DNA from: Pseudomonas sp.
Lineage (GTDB): Bacteria > Pseudomonadota > Gammaproteobacteria > Pseudomonadales > Pseudomonadaceae
Direction of reading: 5' to 3'
Assembly: GCA_003527165.1 (NCBI GenBank)
Contig: DPSI01000231.1
Coordinates: 1-11,887 of the forward strand
DNA length: 11,887 bases
Shown here: piece by piece, positions 1-6,103 of the stretch
How positions within the stretch are numbered: position 1 is the stretch's first letter
How the letters are laid out: each line of letters begins with the position of its first letter
Program-made: the position numbers and the translations under genes
The notes under the pieces: generated by a model
Told to the model about the DNA's origin: nothing
The model's database searches: none
Seen by the model: the letters and a program-made list of their open reading frames with translations, nothing else

Positions 1-970
1 TCTCGCCGGTGAGACTGCGTAAGAAGGCGGCGATAGCGTTGACCTCGTCATCCTTCAAGGTGCGGCCCAGCTGGCTGTCGCCCATGATCGCCACGGCCTG
101 TTCCAGTTCCCAGACTTCACCGCTGTGGAAGTAGGGCGGCGTCAGCGCGACGTTACGCAGTGGCGCGGCGCGGAAGACGTACTCGTCGGTGGCGGTGTTG
201 GTCACTGTAAAGCGACCCTTGTCGCCGGTCGGCAGAATTTCCGCGCCCGGCTTCTTGATCACGCCGAACGGGAAATAGCCCTGGCCACCCACGTTGACAC
301 CGCTATGACAGGCGCTGCAGCCGGCGTCCATGAACAAGGCCAGGCCTTCTTTCTGCTTCGCGTCGAGCGCTTTGTCGTCGCCCTGGAGATAGCGGTCGAA
401 GGGAGCGCTCGGCGTGATCAGGCTGACTTCGAACGCCTCCAGCGCATAGGCCATGTTGTCGAAGCTGACGGGATCCTGATCGCTGGGGAAGGCTTGTTCG
501 AATTCGAGTGCGTATTCGGGGATGCTCTTGAGGGTTGCGACGACCCGATCCGGGGTATTGTTCATCTCGACTCCGGCCTGAACCGGTCCCTTGGCCTGGG
601 CCTGGAGGTCCTCGGCGCGACCATCCCAGAACTGGGCGGCATTGAATACCGCGTTGAGTACGGTAGGGGAGTTGCGCGGCCCTTTCTGCCAGCCATGGCC
701 AATCGAGGTGGTGACGTTGTCACCGCCGCCGAGACTGAGGTTGTGGCAGCTGTTGCAGCTGATCACATGGCTGCGGGACAGGCGTGGATCGAACCAGAGC
801 TTGTGGCCGAGTTTTGCTTGATCGGCGCTGACGGTTGTGCCGCGAACCTCAGTGACCTTTGTTGGGATCGGCTTGAAGATGGCATTGGCGCGTTCGCGCA
901 ACTCGTCGGCATCGGCCATGTTGGCTATCAGCATTAGTCCGCTGAACAGGACGGGAATAGGGCAGCGCAT
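1..970 (-). CDS. ccpA: Di-heme cytochrome c peroxidase, 3' end outside window
   Basis: Periplasmic enzyme that reduces hydrogen peroxide to water with electrons from small c-type cytochromes or azurin. 323 residues are visible and the frame runs off the left edge without a stop. Residues 1-21 form a signal peptide ending in ADA. Two heme sites are present: CNSCH (C72, C75, H76) and CSACH (C218, C221, H222). Subtracting 21 gives the mature numbering I know for Pseudomonas CcpA, and every key residue then falls in place: P-heme ligands H76 and H92 (H55, H71), E-heme ligands H222 and M296 (H201, M275), and active-site W115 and E135 (W94, E114). The enzyme therefore looks complete and active. The start is set by the signal peptide and by AAGGA 8 bases upstream (979-983). 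It is divergent from the protease gene. The ANR/FNR box upstream suggests induction at low oxygen. MauG-like alternatives are less likely because M296 and the H92 ligand are both kept. Confidence 0.95.
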   Translation of the reverse strand, partial: MRCPIPVLFSGLMLIANMADADELRERANAIFKPIPTKVTEVRGTTVSADQAKLGHKLWFDPRLSRSHVISCNSCHNLSLGGGDNVTTSIGHGWQKGPRNSPTVLNAVFNAAQFWDGRAEDLQAQAKGPVQAGVEMNNTPDRVVATLKSIPEYALEFEQAFPSDQDPVSFDNMAYALEAFEVSLITPSAPFDRYLQGDDKALDAKQKEGLALFMDAGCSACHSGVNVGGQGYFPFGVIKKPGAEILPTGDKGRFTVTNTATDEYVFRAAPLRNVALTPPYFHSGEVWELEQAVAIMGDSQLGRTLKDDEVNAIAAFLRSLTGE

Positions 971-1030
971 CACGGATGTCCTTCTTCTATGTTGGCTGCT
1001 CTAGGAGGCGCTTTTTTCGCTGCGCGCAAG

Positions 1031-1044
1031 TTGATTTGAGTCAA
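1031..1044 (-). promoter_or_regulatory. ANR/FNR box in the ccpA promoter
   Basis: The sequence TTGAT-TTGA-GTCAA matches the ANR/FNR consensus TTGAT-N4-ATCAA in 9 of 10 defined bases. Its centre lies about 67 bases upstream of the ccpA start. If it acts as a class II activator site at -41.5, transcription would begin near position 996, leaving a leader of about 26 bases that contains the ribosome binding site. FNR-family control of cytochrome c peroxidase is known in Pseudomonas. I see only a weak -10 in the expected place. Confidence 0.8.
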
Positions 1045-1198
1045 GGTTCGCGCCGTCATCTGCTGGCGCCAAATGTCGCACCCCGTTCGTAATGGCTGTG
1101 TTGCCGGCAAGACTTGCCGAGCCTTGCAGCCAGGCATGGGCATCGCCAGAATGGCGGTATCAATCGTGGCCATGGCGCCACCTCAGCAAGGATCCCCA

Positions 1199-3652
1199 AT
1201 GCCTGAAACTGTCGCTGCCGGCTTGCGCCTGGCGCCCGAAGCGCTGACCCGCCCTTTCGAACCCAGCCAGTTCGACTTCAAGACCACCGATGAACTGGAG
1301 CCTTTTCTCGGCGTGCTCGGCCAGGAGCGAGCCGTAGAGGCCCTGCAATTCGGCGTGGCGATGCCGCGTCCCGGCTATAACGTCTACGTGATGGGCGAAC
1401 CGGGCACGGGGCGCTTCTCGTTCGTGCGACGCTATCTCAAAGCCGAAGGCAAGCGCCTGGATACGCCTTCGGACTGGGTTTACGTGAACAATTTCGACGA
1501 GCCGCGTGAGCCGCGCGTGGTGGAGCTGCCACAGGGCGGCGGCGCTGAATTCATCGCCGACATCGGGCAGCTGATCGACAACCTGATGGCGACCTTTCCG
1601 GCGGTATTCGAGCACCCGAGCTTCCAACAGAAGAAGAGCGCCATCGATCGCGCCTTCAATCAGCGCTACGACAAGGCGCTGGATGTCATCGAGAAACTCG
1701 CGCTGGAAAAGGAAATCGCGCTCTATCGCGACAGCAGCAACATCGCCTTCACGCCGATGAAGGACGGTAAGTCGATGGATGAGGCGGAGTTCGCCCAGTT
1801 GCCGGAGGCGGAGCGCGAGCGCTACCACGAAGACATTTCCGCGTTGGAAATCCATCTGAATGAGGGGCTGGCCAGCCTGCCGCAGTGGAAGCGCGAATCC
1901 AGCAACCAGCTGCGCCAACTCAATGATGAAACCATCAGTCAGGCCCTGCAGCCGCTGTTGGCGCCGCTGTCAGAGAAATACGGGGAAAACGCCGGCATTG
2001 AGTCCTATCTTCAGGCCGTGCAGGTCAATTTGCTGAAAACGGTGGTCGAGCAGTTGGTCGATGAGAATCGTCCGGACGCTCAGACCCGCCAGTTGCTGGA
2101 GGAACAGTACAGCCCGAGCCTGGTGGTTGGGCATCCGCTGGACGGTGGTGCGCCGGTGGTATTCGAGCCGCACCCGACCTACGACAACCTGTTCGGTCGG
2201 ATCGAATACAGCACCGATCAGGGCGCGCTCTACACCAGCTATCGCCAGCTGCGCCCCGGCGCGCTGCATCGCGCCAACGGCGGCTTCCTGATGCTTGAGG
2301 CGGAGAAAATGCTCAGCGAGCCCTTCGTCTGGGAAGCGCTCAAGCGGGCTTTACAGTCGCGCAAGCTGAAGATGGAATCACCGCTGGCCGAGCTTGGTCG
2401 ACTGGCCACCGTGACGCTGAACCCGGCGGTGATCCCGCTCAACGTCAAGGTGGTGATCATCGGCTCGCGGCAGCTGTACTACACGCTGCAGGACCTCGAT
2501 CCCGACTTTCAGGAGATGTTTCGCGTGCTGGTGGATTTCGACGAGGAAATCCCGCTGGCCGAAGACAGTCTCGAGCAGTTTGCACAACTGATGAAGACTC
2601 GCACCTCGGAAGAGGGCATGGCGCCGCTGACCGCTGCCGCGGTGGCGCGTCTGGCAACCTACAGTGCACGTCTGGCGGAGCATCAGGGGCGCCTGTCGGC
2701 GCGCATCGGCGATCTGTTTCAACTGGTCAGCGAGGCCGATTTCATCCGCCAACTGGCCAAGGATGAGGTGACCGACGTCGGCCACATCGAGCGTGCGCTG
2801 AAGGCCAAGGCCACCCGCACCGGGCGCGTCTCGGCGCGCATCCTGGAAGACATTCTCGCCGGGGTCATACTCATTGACAGCGAAGGCGCGGCCATCGGCA
2901 AGTGCAATGGGCTGACCGTGTTGGAGGTTGGCGATTCGGCCTTTGGCATGCCGGCGCGTATCTCTGCCACCGTCTATCCAGGTGGCTCGGGCATCGTCGA
3001 TATCGAACGTGAAGTCAATCTCGGCCAGCCGATTCACTCCAAGGGCGTAATGATCCTGACGGGCTTTCTCGGCAGCCGCTATGCCCAGGAATTCCCGCTG
3101 GAGATCTCCGCCAGCATCGCGCTCGAGCAGTCTTATGGCTATGTCGACGGTGACAGTGCTTCCCTGGGTGAATGCTGCGCCTTGATCTCGGCTATTTCAC
3201 GCACGCCACTCAAGCAGTGCTTTGCCATCACCGGCTCGATCAACCAATTCGGCGAGGTGCAGGCAGTTGGCGGCGTCAATGAGAAAATCGAAGGATTCTT
3301 CCGCCTCTGCGAGGCGCGTGGGCTGACCGGCGAGCAGGGCGCGATCATTCCCTTCGCCAACGTCACGACCTTGATGCTCGATGAGCGGGTGCTGGAAGCG
3401 GTGCGCCAAGAGCGGTTCCACATCTATGCGGTACGCCATGTGGACGAGGCGCTTTCGCTGCTGGTGGGTGAGCCGGTAGGTGCTGCGGACAAGGACGGAC
3501 AGTTCCCCAAAGGCAGCGTCAACGCTCGGGTGGTGGAGCGCTTGCGCGATATCGCCGAGATCGAGCTCGAGGACGATAACAAAAACGATGCAGCCACACC
3601 TGAGGATGCTGTGCGGTTGGCGGCGCAGATGCAGGAGGCTCAGCGGAACTAG
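1199..3652 (+). CDS. Lon-like AAA protease (LonB/LonC/YcbZ-type family)
   Basis: Cytoplasmic Lon-family serine protease of 817 residues, orthologous as far as I can judge to P. aeruginosa PA4576. The N-terminal AAA-like region carries a Walker A-like GEPGTGR (66-72) with Arg72 where Lys is usual. A long helical insertion follows (about 130-300). A Walker B-like GGFLMLEAEKML (361-372) has Glu-Ala where Asp-Glu is usual. The C-terminal Lon protease domain (about 560-760) holds the catalytic Ser653 in DGDSAS and Lys696 in GGVNEK, 43 residues apart, exactly as S679 and K722 in E. coli Lon. The Lon N-terminal substrate domain is absent, as in this family. The frame stays open upstream to 1073, but ATG 1199 has AAGGA 6 bases before it and starts the family-like MPETVAAGLRLAPEALTRPF. 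Substrates are unknown. I recognised no clear promoter or terminator. Confidence 0.93.
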   Translation: MPETVAAGLRLAPEALTRPFEPSQFDFKTTDELEPFLGVLGQERAVEALQFGVAMPRPGYNVYVMGEPGTGRFSFVRRYLKAEGKRLDTPSDWVYVNNFDEPREPRVVELPQGGGAEFIADIGQLIDNLMATFPAVFEHPSFQQKKSAIDRAFNQRYDKALDVIEKLALEKEIALYRDSSNIAFTPMKDGKSMDEAEFAQLPEAERERYHEDISALEIHLNEGLASLPQWKRESSNQLRQLNDETISQALQPLLAPLSEKYGENAGIESYLQAVQVNLLKTVVEQLVDENRPDAQTRQLLEEQYSPSLVVGHPLDGGAPVVFEPHPTYDNLFGRIEYSTDQGALYTSYRQLRPGALHRANGGFLMLEAEKMLSEPFVWEALKRALQSRKLKMESPLAELGRLATVTLNPAVIPLNVKVVIIGSRQLYYTLQDLDPDFQEMFRVLVDFDEEIPLAEDSLEQFAQLMKTRTSEEGMAPLTAAAVARLATYSARLAEHQGRLSARIGDLFQLVSEADFIRQLAKDEVTDVGHIERALKAKATRTGRVSARILEDILAGVILIDSEGAAIGKCNGLTVLEVGDSAFGMPARISATVYPGGSGIVDIEREVNLGQPIHSKGVMILTGFLGSRYAQEFPLEISASIALEQSYGYVDGDSASLGECCALISAISRTPLKQCFAITGSINQFGEVQAVGGVNEKIEGFFRLCEARGLTGEQGAIIPFANVTTLMLDERVLEAVRQERFHIYAVRHVDEALSLLVGEPVGAADKDGQFPKGSVNARVVERLRDIAEIELEDDNKNDAATPEDAVRLAAQMQEAQRN

Positions 3653-3730
3653 TCGGTTCTGAATTGGGCAATTACTGGACGGAACGATATGAGCGGCGGC
3701 AGGTCTGCAATGAAGGAGAGTTCCCACTCT

Positions 3731-3765
3731 CCATCCACATGGTTATCCACAACTTTTGGGGATAA
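3731..3765. promoter_or_regulatory. Inverted pair of DnaA-box-like sequences
   Basis: A perfect DnaA box TTATCCACA lies at 3743-3751 on the plus strand. A second copy with one mismatch (TTATCCCCA) lies on the minus strand at 3757-3765. Together they form a 10-base inverted repeat (9 of 10 paired) around a 3-base centre, CTT. A weaker third copy (CCATCCACA) precedes them at 3731-3739. The cluster sits 61 bases upstream of the next start codon. It could bind DnaA as a regulator or titration site. It is not an origin: no dnaA, rpmH or AT-rich unwinding region is near. Confidence 0.5.
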
Positions 3766-3826
3766 ACAGGTTGGCCGCCCATTCGTCCAGGATGACGGCG
3801 CGCAACCTAGCGCGAGGATCGCCGTC

Positions 3827-4162
3827 ATGTCTCACACACTCTGTCTGAATCGCCAGTGCCTGGGCTTGGTTACCCGTATCGAATGCATCATCCGCCCGCT
3901 GGCCGGCGGCAACGGTTTATGGACTTTGCTTTGTGCGGCCGGTATCGATGCCGGCCAACCGACCGCGATCAAGGCACAGGGCCCGTTTCACGGCCCTCGC
4001 GAGGCCGAGTCGGTGCTGAAGGCGATTGCCAGCAATCTCTACGGGCAGGGCTATAGCGAATCCGATTCGCCCTCGATCTGGCAGCTGCACATGCAGGCGG
4101 AGCTGCGCAAGATCAACGCCAATCAGGCCCGTTATCTCGGCGGCTGGGAATCCAGAACCTGA
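3827..4162 (+). CDS. Conserved hypothetical protein, 111 residues
   Basis: I do not recognise a domain. The 111-residue product begins MSHTLCLNRQCLGLVTRIEC, has no signal peptide or membrane segment, and has three Cys in its first 20 residues (C6, C11, C20). The rest looks like a small soluble alpha/beta protein ending in WESRT. It occupies the place of the hypothetical PA4575 in P. aeruginosa, between the Lon-like protease and the UPF0114 gene. The frame is open back to an ATG at 3689, but ATG 3827 has GAGGA 8 bases upstream (3814-3818), and the longer N-terminus would be low-complexity and would run through the DnaA-box pair. Transcription may start in the 3653-3826 gap. A stem-loop without a T-run follows it. 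No function is proposed. Confidence 0.75.
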   Translation: MSHTLCLNRQCLGLVTRIECIIRPLAGGNGLWTLLCAAGIDAGQPTAIKAQGPFHGPREAESVLKAIASNLYGQGYSESDSPSIWQLHMQAELRKINANQARYLGGWESRT

Positions 4163-4168
4163 TTCTTG

Positions 4169-4198
4169 GCTCGGTTCGCAACGCGTTTGCGAGCGAGC
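4169..4198 (+). other. Stem-loop after the 111-residue gene
   Basis: GCTCG-gt-TCGCAA, loop CGCGT, then TTGCGA-g-CGAGC forms an 11-bp interrupted stem just after the stop codon at 4160-4162. There is no T-run, so it is not a typical intrinsic terminator. It may protect the 3' end of the transcript or act as an attenuated terminator. Confidence 0.4.
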
Positions 4199-4265
4199 GT
4201 TCGACTTGAGCGGCGCCCGCCACAATTTTCTATCCACAGGAAAAATATGCTGCCAAAGGGCCGTC

Positions 4266-4293
4266 TTGAAGACTCCGTGGCGCTGCGTATACT
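4266..4293 (+). promoter_or_regulatory. Sigma70-type promoter for the UPF0114 gene
   Basis: TTGAAG (4266-4271) and TATACT (4288-4293) are separated by 16 bases, and the start codon follows 32 bases after the -10. A DnaA-box-like CTATCCACA (one mismatch) lies just upstream at 4230-4238. Confidence 0.65.
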
Positions 4294-4325
4294 CGCTGCC
4301 GGTATCTGCCCAACAGTGAGAACAG

Positions 4326-4814
4326 ATGGAACGCTTCATCGAGAACACCATGTATGCCGCCCGCTGGTTGCTGGCGCCTATTTATTTTGGCCTGGCGTTC
4401 GCCCTGTTGGCGCTGGCGATCAAATTCTTCCAGGAGATCTGGCACATCCTCCCGGCTGTACTTTCACTGAGCGAAGGCGATCTGATCCTCAAGTTGCTCT
4501 CGCTGATCGATATGGCTCTGGTCGGTGGTCTGCTGGTGATGGTGATGCTCTCCGGCTACGAAAATTTCGTGTCGCAGCTGAACGTGGACGAAGGCAAGGA
4601 GAAACTCGACTGGCTGGGCAAGATGGACTCCGGCTCGTTGAAGATGAAGGTTGCCGCCTCGATCGTGGCGATTTCGTCCATCCACCTGCTGCGCATGTTC
4701 ATGGACGCTCAGCAGCTCGAGAGCGAGCAGCTGATGTGGTACGTGATCATCCATCTGACGTTCGTCTTCTCGGCCTTCGCCATGGGTTATCTGGACAAGC
4801 TCACCAAGCATTGA
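4326..4814 (+). CDS. UPF0114 (YqhA) family inner-membrane protein
   Basis: Integral inner-membrane protein of 162 residues, typical length for the UPF0114/YqhA family, whose function is not established. Predicted membrane segments lie at about 14-34, 55-77, 107-124 and 136-154. The N-terminal [20 protein letters not shown] and the stretch around [20 protein letters not shown] are characteristic of the family. A charged loop (about 80-106, rich in Lys, Glu and Asp) lies between segments 2 and 3. The start is followed at once by family-like sequence, although the ribosome binding site (GTGAGA before ATG) is weak. It has its own promoter and matches the position of PA4574. The fklB gene follows 133 bases downstream and is probably transcribed separately. 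Confidence 0.9.
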   Translation: MERFIENTMYAARWLLAPIYFGLAFALLALAIKFFQEIWHILPAVLSLSEGDLILKLLSLIDMALVGGLLVMVMLSGYENFVSQLNVDEGKEKLDWLGKMDSGSLKMKVAASIVAISSIHLLRMFMDAQQLESEQLMWYVIIHLTFVFSAFAMGYLDKLTKH

Positions 4815-4909
4815 TGCCGTCGGCGCCTGGAAGGGCTCCTGGGGGAGATGCTTTTAAGCTTCAGCTTCGCGCGCCTGGTACGCGTACGGCCTAGTCAAGC
4901 CGTGAGCTG

Positions 4910-4918
4910 TGCTAGGCT
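4910..4918 (+). promoter_or_regulatory. Possible extended -10 promoter of fklB
   Basis: TGC-TAGGCT reads as an extended -10 element 29 bases before the fklB start. No good -35 hexamer lies 16-18 bases upstream, so this is tentative. Confidence 0.3.
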
Positions 4919-4947
4919 AGCCGCCCTTTTTCCAGCGGAGCCCAGGC

Positions 4948-5565
4948 ATGACCGACCTCAACCTATCCACCGACGAAACGCGCGTGAGCTATGGCATAGG
5001 CCGCCAGCTGGGTGATCAGCTGCGCGACAACCCGCCGCCGGGCATCAGCCTGGATGCAGTGATCGCCGGTATTCGTGATGCCTTTGCCGGTGCTGCCAGC
5101 CGGGTCAGCCCGGAAGATCTGAATGCCAGCTTCGCCGTGATCCGCGAGCGCATGCAGGCCGAAGCCCAGAAAAAAGCCGAAGCCGCTGCGGGCGAGGGCA
5201 AGGCTTTCCTGGCCGAGAACGCCAAGCGCGAAGGTGTCACCACGCTGGCCTCTGGTTTGCAGTATGAAGTATTGACTGCTGGCGAGGGCGCGAAGCCGAG
5301 CGCGCAGGACCAGGTTCGCACCCATTACCACGGCACCCTGATTGACGGCACCGTCTTCGACAGTTCTTATCAGCGTGGTCAGCCCGCCGAGTTCCCGGTT
5401 GGCGGTGTGATTGCCGGATGGACCGAAGCGCTACAGCTCATGGGCGTAGGCAGCAAATGGCGTCTCTACGTGCCGAGCGAGCTGGCATACGGTGCCCAAG
5501 GCGTCGGCAGCATTCCGCCGCACAGCGTGCTGGTATTCGATGTCGAGCTGCTGGCAGTTCTTTAA
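4948..5565 (+). CDS. fklB: FKBP-type peptidyl-prolyl cis-trans isomerase FklB
   Basis: Prolyl isomerase and folding helper of 205 residues, the size of E. coli FklB (FKBP22). Residues 1-95 are the helical dimerisation domain seen in FKBP22 and Mip proteins (VSYGIGRQLGDQL, then a long Ala/Glu/Lys-rich helix at 60-95). Residues 100-205 are the FKBP domain. Residues matching the FKBP12 active site are visible: Y127, F137-D138, F149, V154-I155, W158, Y181 and F197. There is no signal peptide, so it should be cytoplasmic rather than periplasmic like FkpA or Mip. ATG 4948 has GGAG 7 bases upstream (4937-4940). It converges on the 75-residue gene, and a REP-like palindrome lies just after its stop. 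Its substrates cannot be read from the sequence. Confidence 0.95.
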   Translation: MTDLNLSTDETRVSYGIGRQLGDQLRDNPPPGISLDAVIAGIRDAFAGAASRVSPEDLNASFAVIRERMQAEAQKKAEAAAGEGKAFLAENAKREGVTTLASGLQYEVLTAGEGAKPSAQDQVRTHYHGTLIDGTVFDSSYQRGQPAEFPVGGVIAGWTEALQLMGVGSKWRLYVPSELAYGAQGVGSIPPHSVLVFDVELLAVL

Positions 5566-5581
5566 GCCCCCAGAACCTGTT

Positions 5582-5650
5582 GGCCGAAACATCCGTAGGG
5601 CCGAATTCATTCGGCCAGCAGGCGCAAAGGCCGAACAAGTTCGGCCCTAC
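5582..5650. repeat. REP-like nested inverted repeat (BIME-like)
   Basis: An outer inverted repeat, GTAGGGCCGAA (5595-5605) with TTCGGCCCTAC (5640-5650), encloses two hairpins. The first is GGCCGAA-ttca-TTCGGCC (5599-5616). The second is GGCCGAAC-aa-GTTCGGCC (5629-5646). A further half-copy GGCCGAAAC lies at 5582-5590. The position between convergent genes, 3' of fklB, and the paired head-to-head hairpins are typical of Pseudomonas REP/BIME elements. It may also stop or protect the fklB transcript, but it has no T-run. Confidence 0.75.
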
Positions 5651-5707
5651 AGGGCTTGGAGAGGTGCTCCTTTCCCGTTACGAACGAGACGCCTGGCTTC
5701 TTCGGCC

Positions 5708-5935
5708 TCAGGGGCGCAACGCCCGGGCATAGGAGAACAGGAATAGGTTGCGCACCTGTTCCTTGAGCACACAGGGTTCGCTGGTGCTCAGCTCGTGCAG
5801 ATCCAGGTCGCCTTGGTCGCGAAGCTCATCCAGGGCCTCTCCCTCCAATGAGATGCATACCGCACCGGTGTTGCGGTCGAGTATGCGCAGGTAGGGATGT
5901 GGGCGGTCTAGCCAGGCATCAATCAGATAAGTCAT
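5708..5935 (-). CDS. Small conserved hypothetical protein, probably Fur-regulated
   Basis: 75-residue product beginning MTYLIDAWLDRPHPYLRILD. I do not recognise a domain. It looks like a small soluble acidic protein: a short beta-like N-terminus (YLRILDRNTGAVCISLEG), an acidic middle (ALDELRDQGDLDLHEL) and an aromatic, basic C-terminal helix (VRNLFLFSYARALRP). There is no signal peptide and only one Cys pair of low density (C27, C55), so no clear metal site. The start is supported by GGAGG 5 bases upstream (5941-5945 on the complement). It corresponds in position and sequence to PA4570 of P. aeruginosa, which I recall as an iron-starvation-induced gene of unknown function. A Fur-box-like sequence overlaps its promoter here. 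It converges on fklB, while ispB upstream is a separate unit. Confidence 0.8.
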   Translation of the reverse strand: MTYLIDAWLDRPHPYLRILDRNTGAVCISLEGEALDELRDQGDLDLHELSTSEPCVLKEQVRNLFLFSYARALRP

Positions 5936-5955
5936 GTTCGCCTCCAGTTGATTTC

Positions 5956-5974
5956 GTTAATGAGAATAATTGTT
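5956..5974 (-). promoter_or_regulatory. Fur-box-like operator
   Basis: The 19 bases match the palindromic Fur consensus GATAATGATAATCATTATC at 14 positions, and AT-rich half-site-like sequence continues to 5978. The site lies 21-39 bases upstream of the small gene's start and covers its -10, so iron-loaded Fur would block transcription. The match was counted by eye. Confidence 0.65.
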
Positions 5975-5990
5975 ATTTGCAAACATGCAA
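5963..5990 (-). promoter_or_regulatory. Promoter of the 75-residue gene
   Basis: Read on the minus strand, TTGCAT (5985-5990) and TATTCT (5963-5968) are 16 bases apart. The -10 lies inside the Fur-box-like sequence. Confidence 0.55.
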
Positions 5991-6069
5991 GCGCAAAAGT
6001 GACCGGCAGCGATCAATGGTGATCGAGCCGAGGTTCGCAGTAGGTCGAGCTGGAGGGATGGGGAGGCGG

Positions 6070-6089
6070 AGGGTGCGCAATCGCACCCT
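6070..6089 (-). terminator. Stem-loop downstream of ispB, possible weak terminator
   Basis: AGGGTGCG-caat-CGCACCCT is a perfect 8-bp stem with a 4-base loop, 14 bases past the ispB stop codon. There is no T-run on either side, so termination would be inefficient or factor-assisted. A solitary REP-like hairpin is an alternative. Confidence 0.4.
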
Positions 6090-6103
6090 TCGATAGGGTT
6101 AGT

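Noticed and set aside
125..937. 270-codon open frame on the plus strand
   Set aside because: It lies fully antisense to ccpA, whose heme motifs and ligand spacing are all present. The product resembles no family.
1073..1198. Extended N-terminus for the Lon-like protease
   Set aside because: It does not look like the family, and ATG 1199 has a good AAGGA and a family-like N-terminus.
1160..1918. 252-codon minus-strand frame, and 219 codons at 2378-3037
   Set aside because: Both are shadows inside the Lon-like protease gene.
3689..3826. Extended N-terminus for the 111-residue protein
   Set aside because: Low-complexity sequence that would translate through the DnaA-box pair; the start at 3827 has the better ribosome site.
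3731..4238. Replication origin
   Set aside because: There are DnaA-box-like sequences, but no dnaA, dnaN or rpmH gene and no AT-rich unwinding region.
4166..4894. 242-codon plus-strand frame overlapping the UPF0114 gene
   Set aside because: It is an Arg/Gly/Pro-rich out-of-frame translation. The overlapping frame encodes a clear four-helix membrane protein.
5848..6096. 82-codon plus-strand frame
   Set aside because: It starts antisense inside the 75-residue gene, crosses the Fur-box-like site and has no ribosome site or family resemblance.
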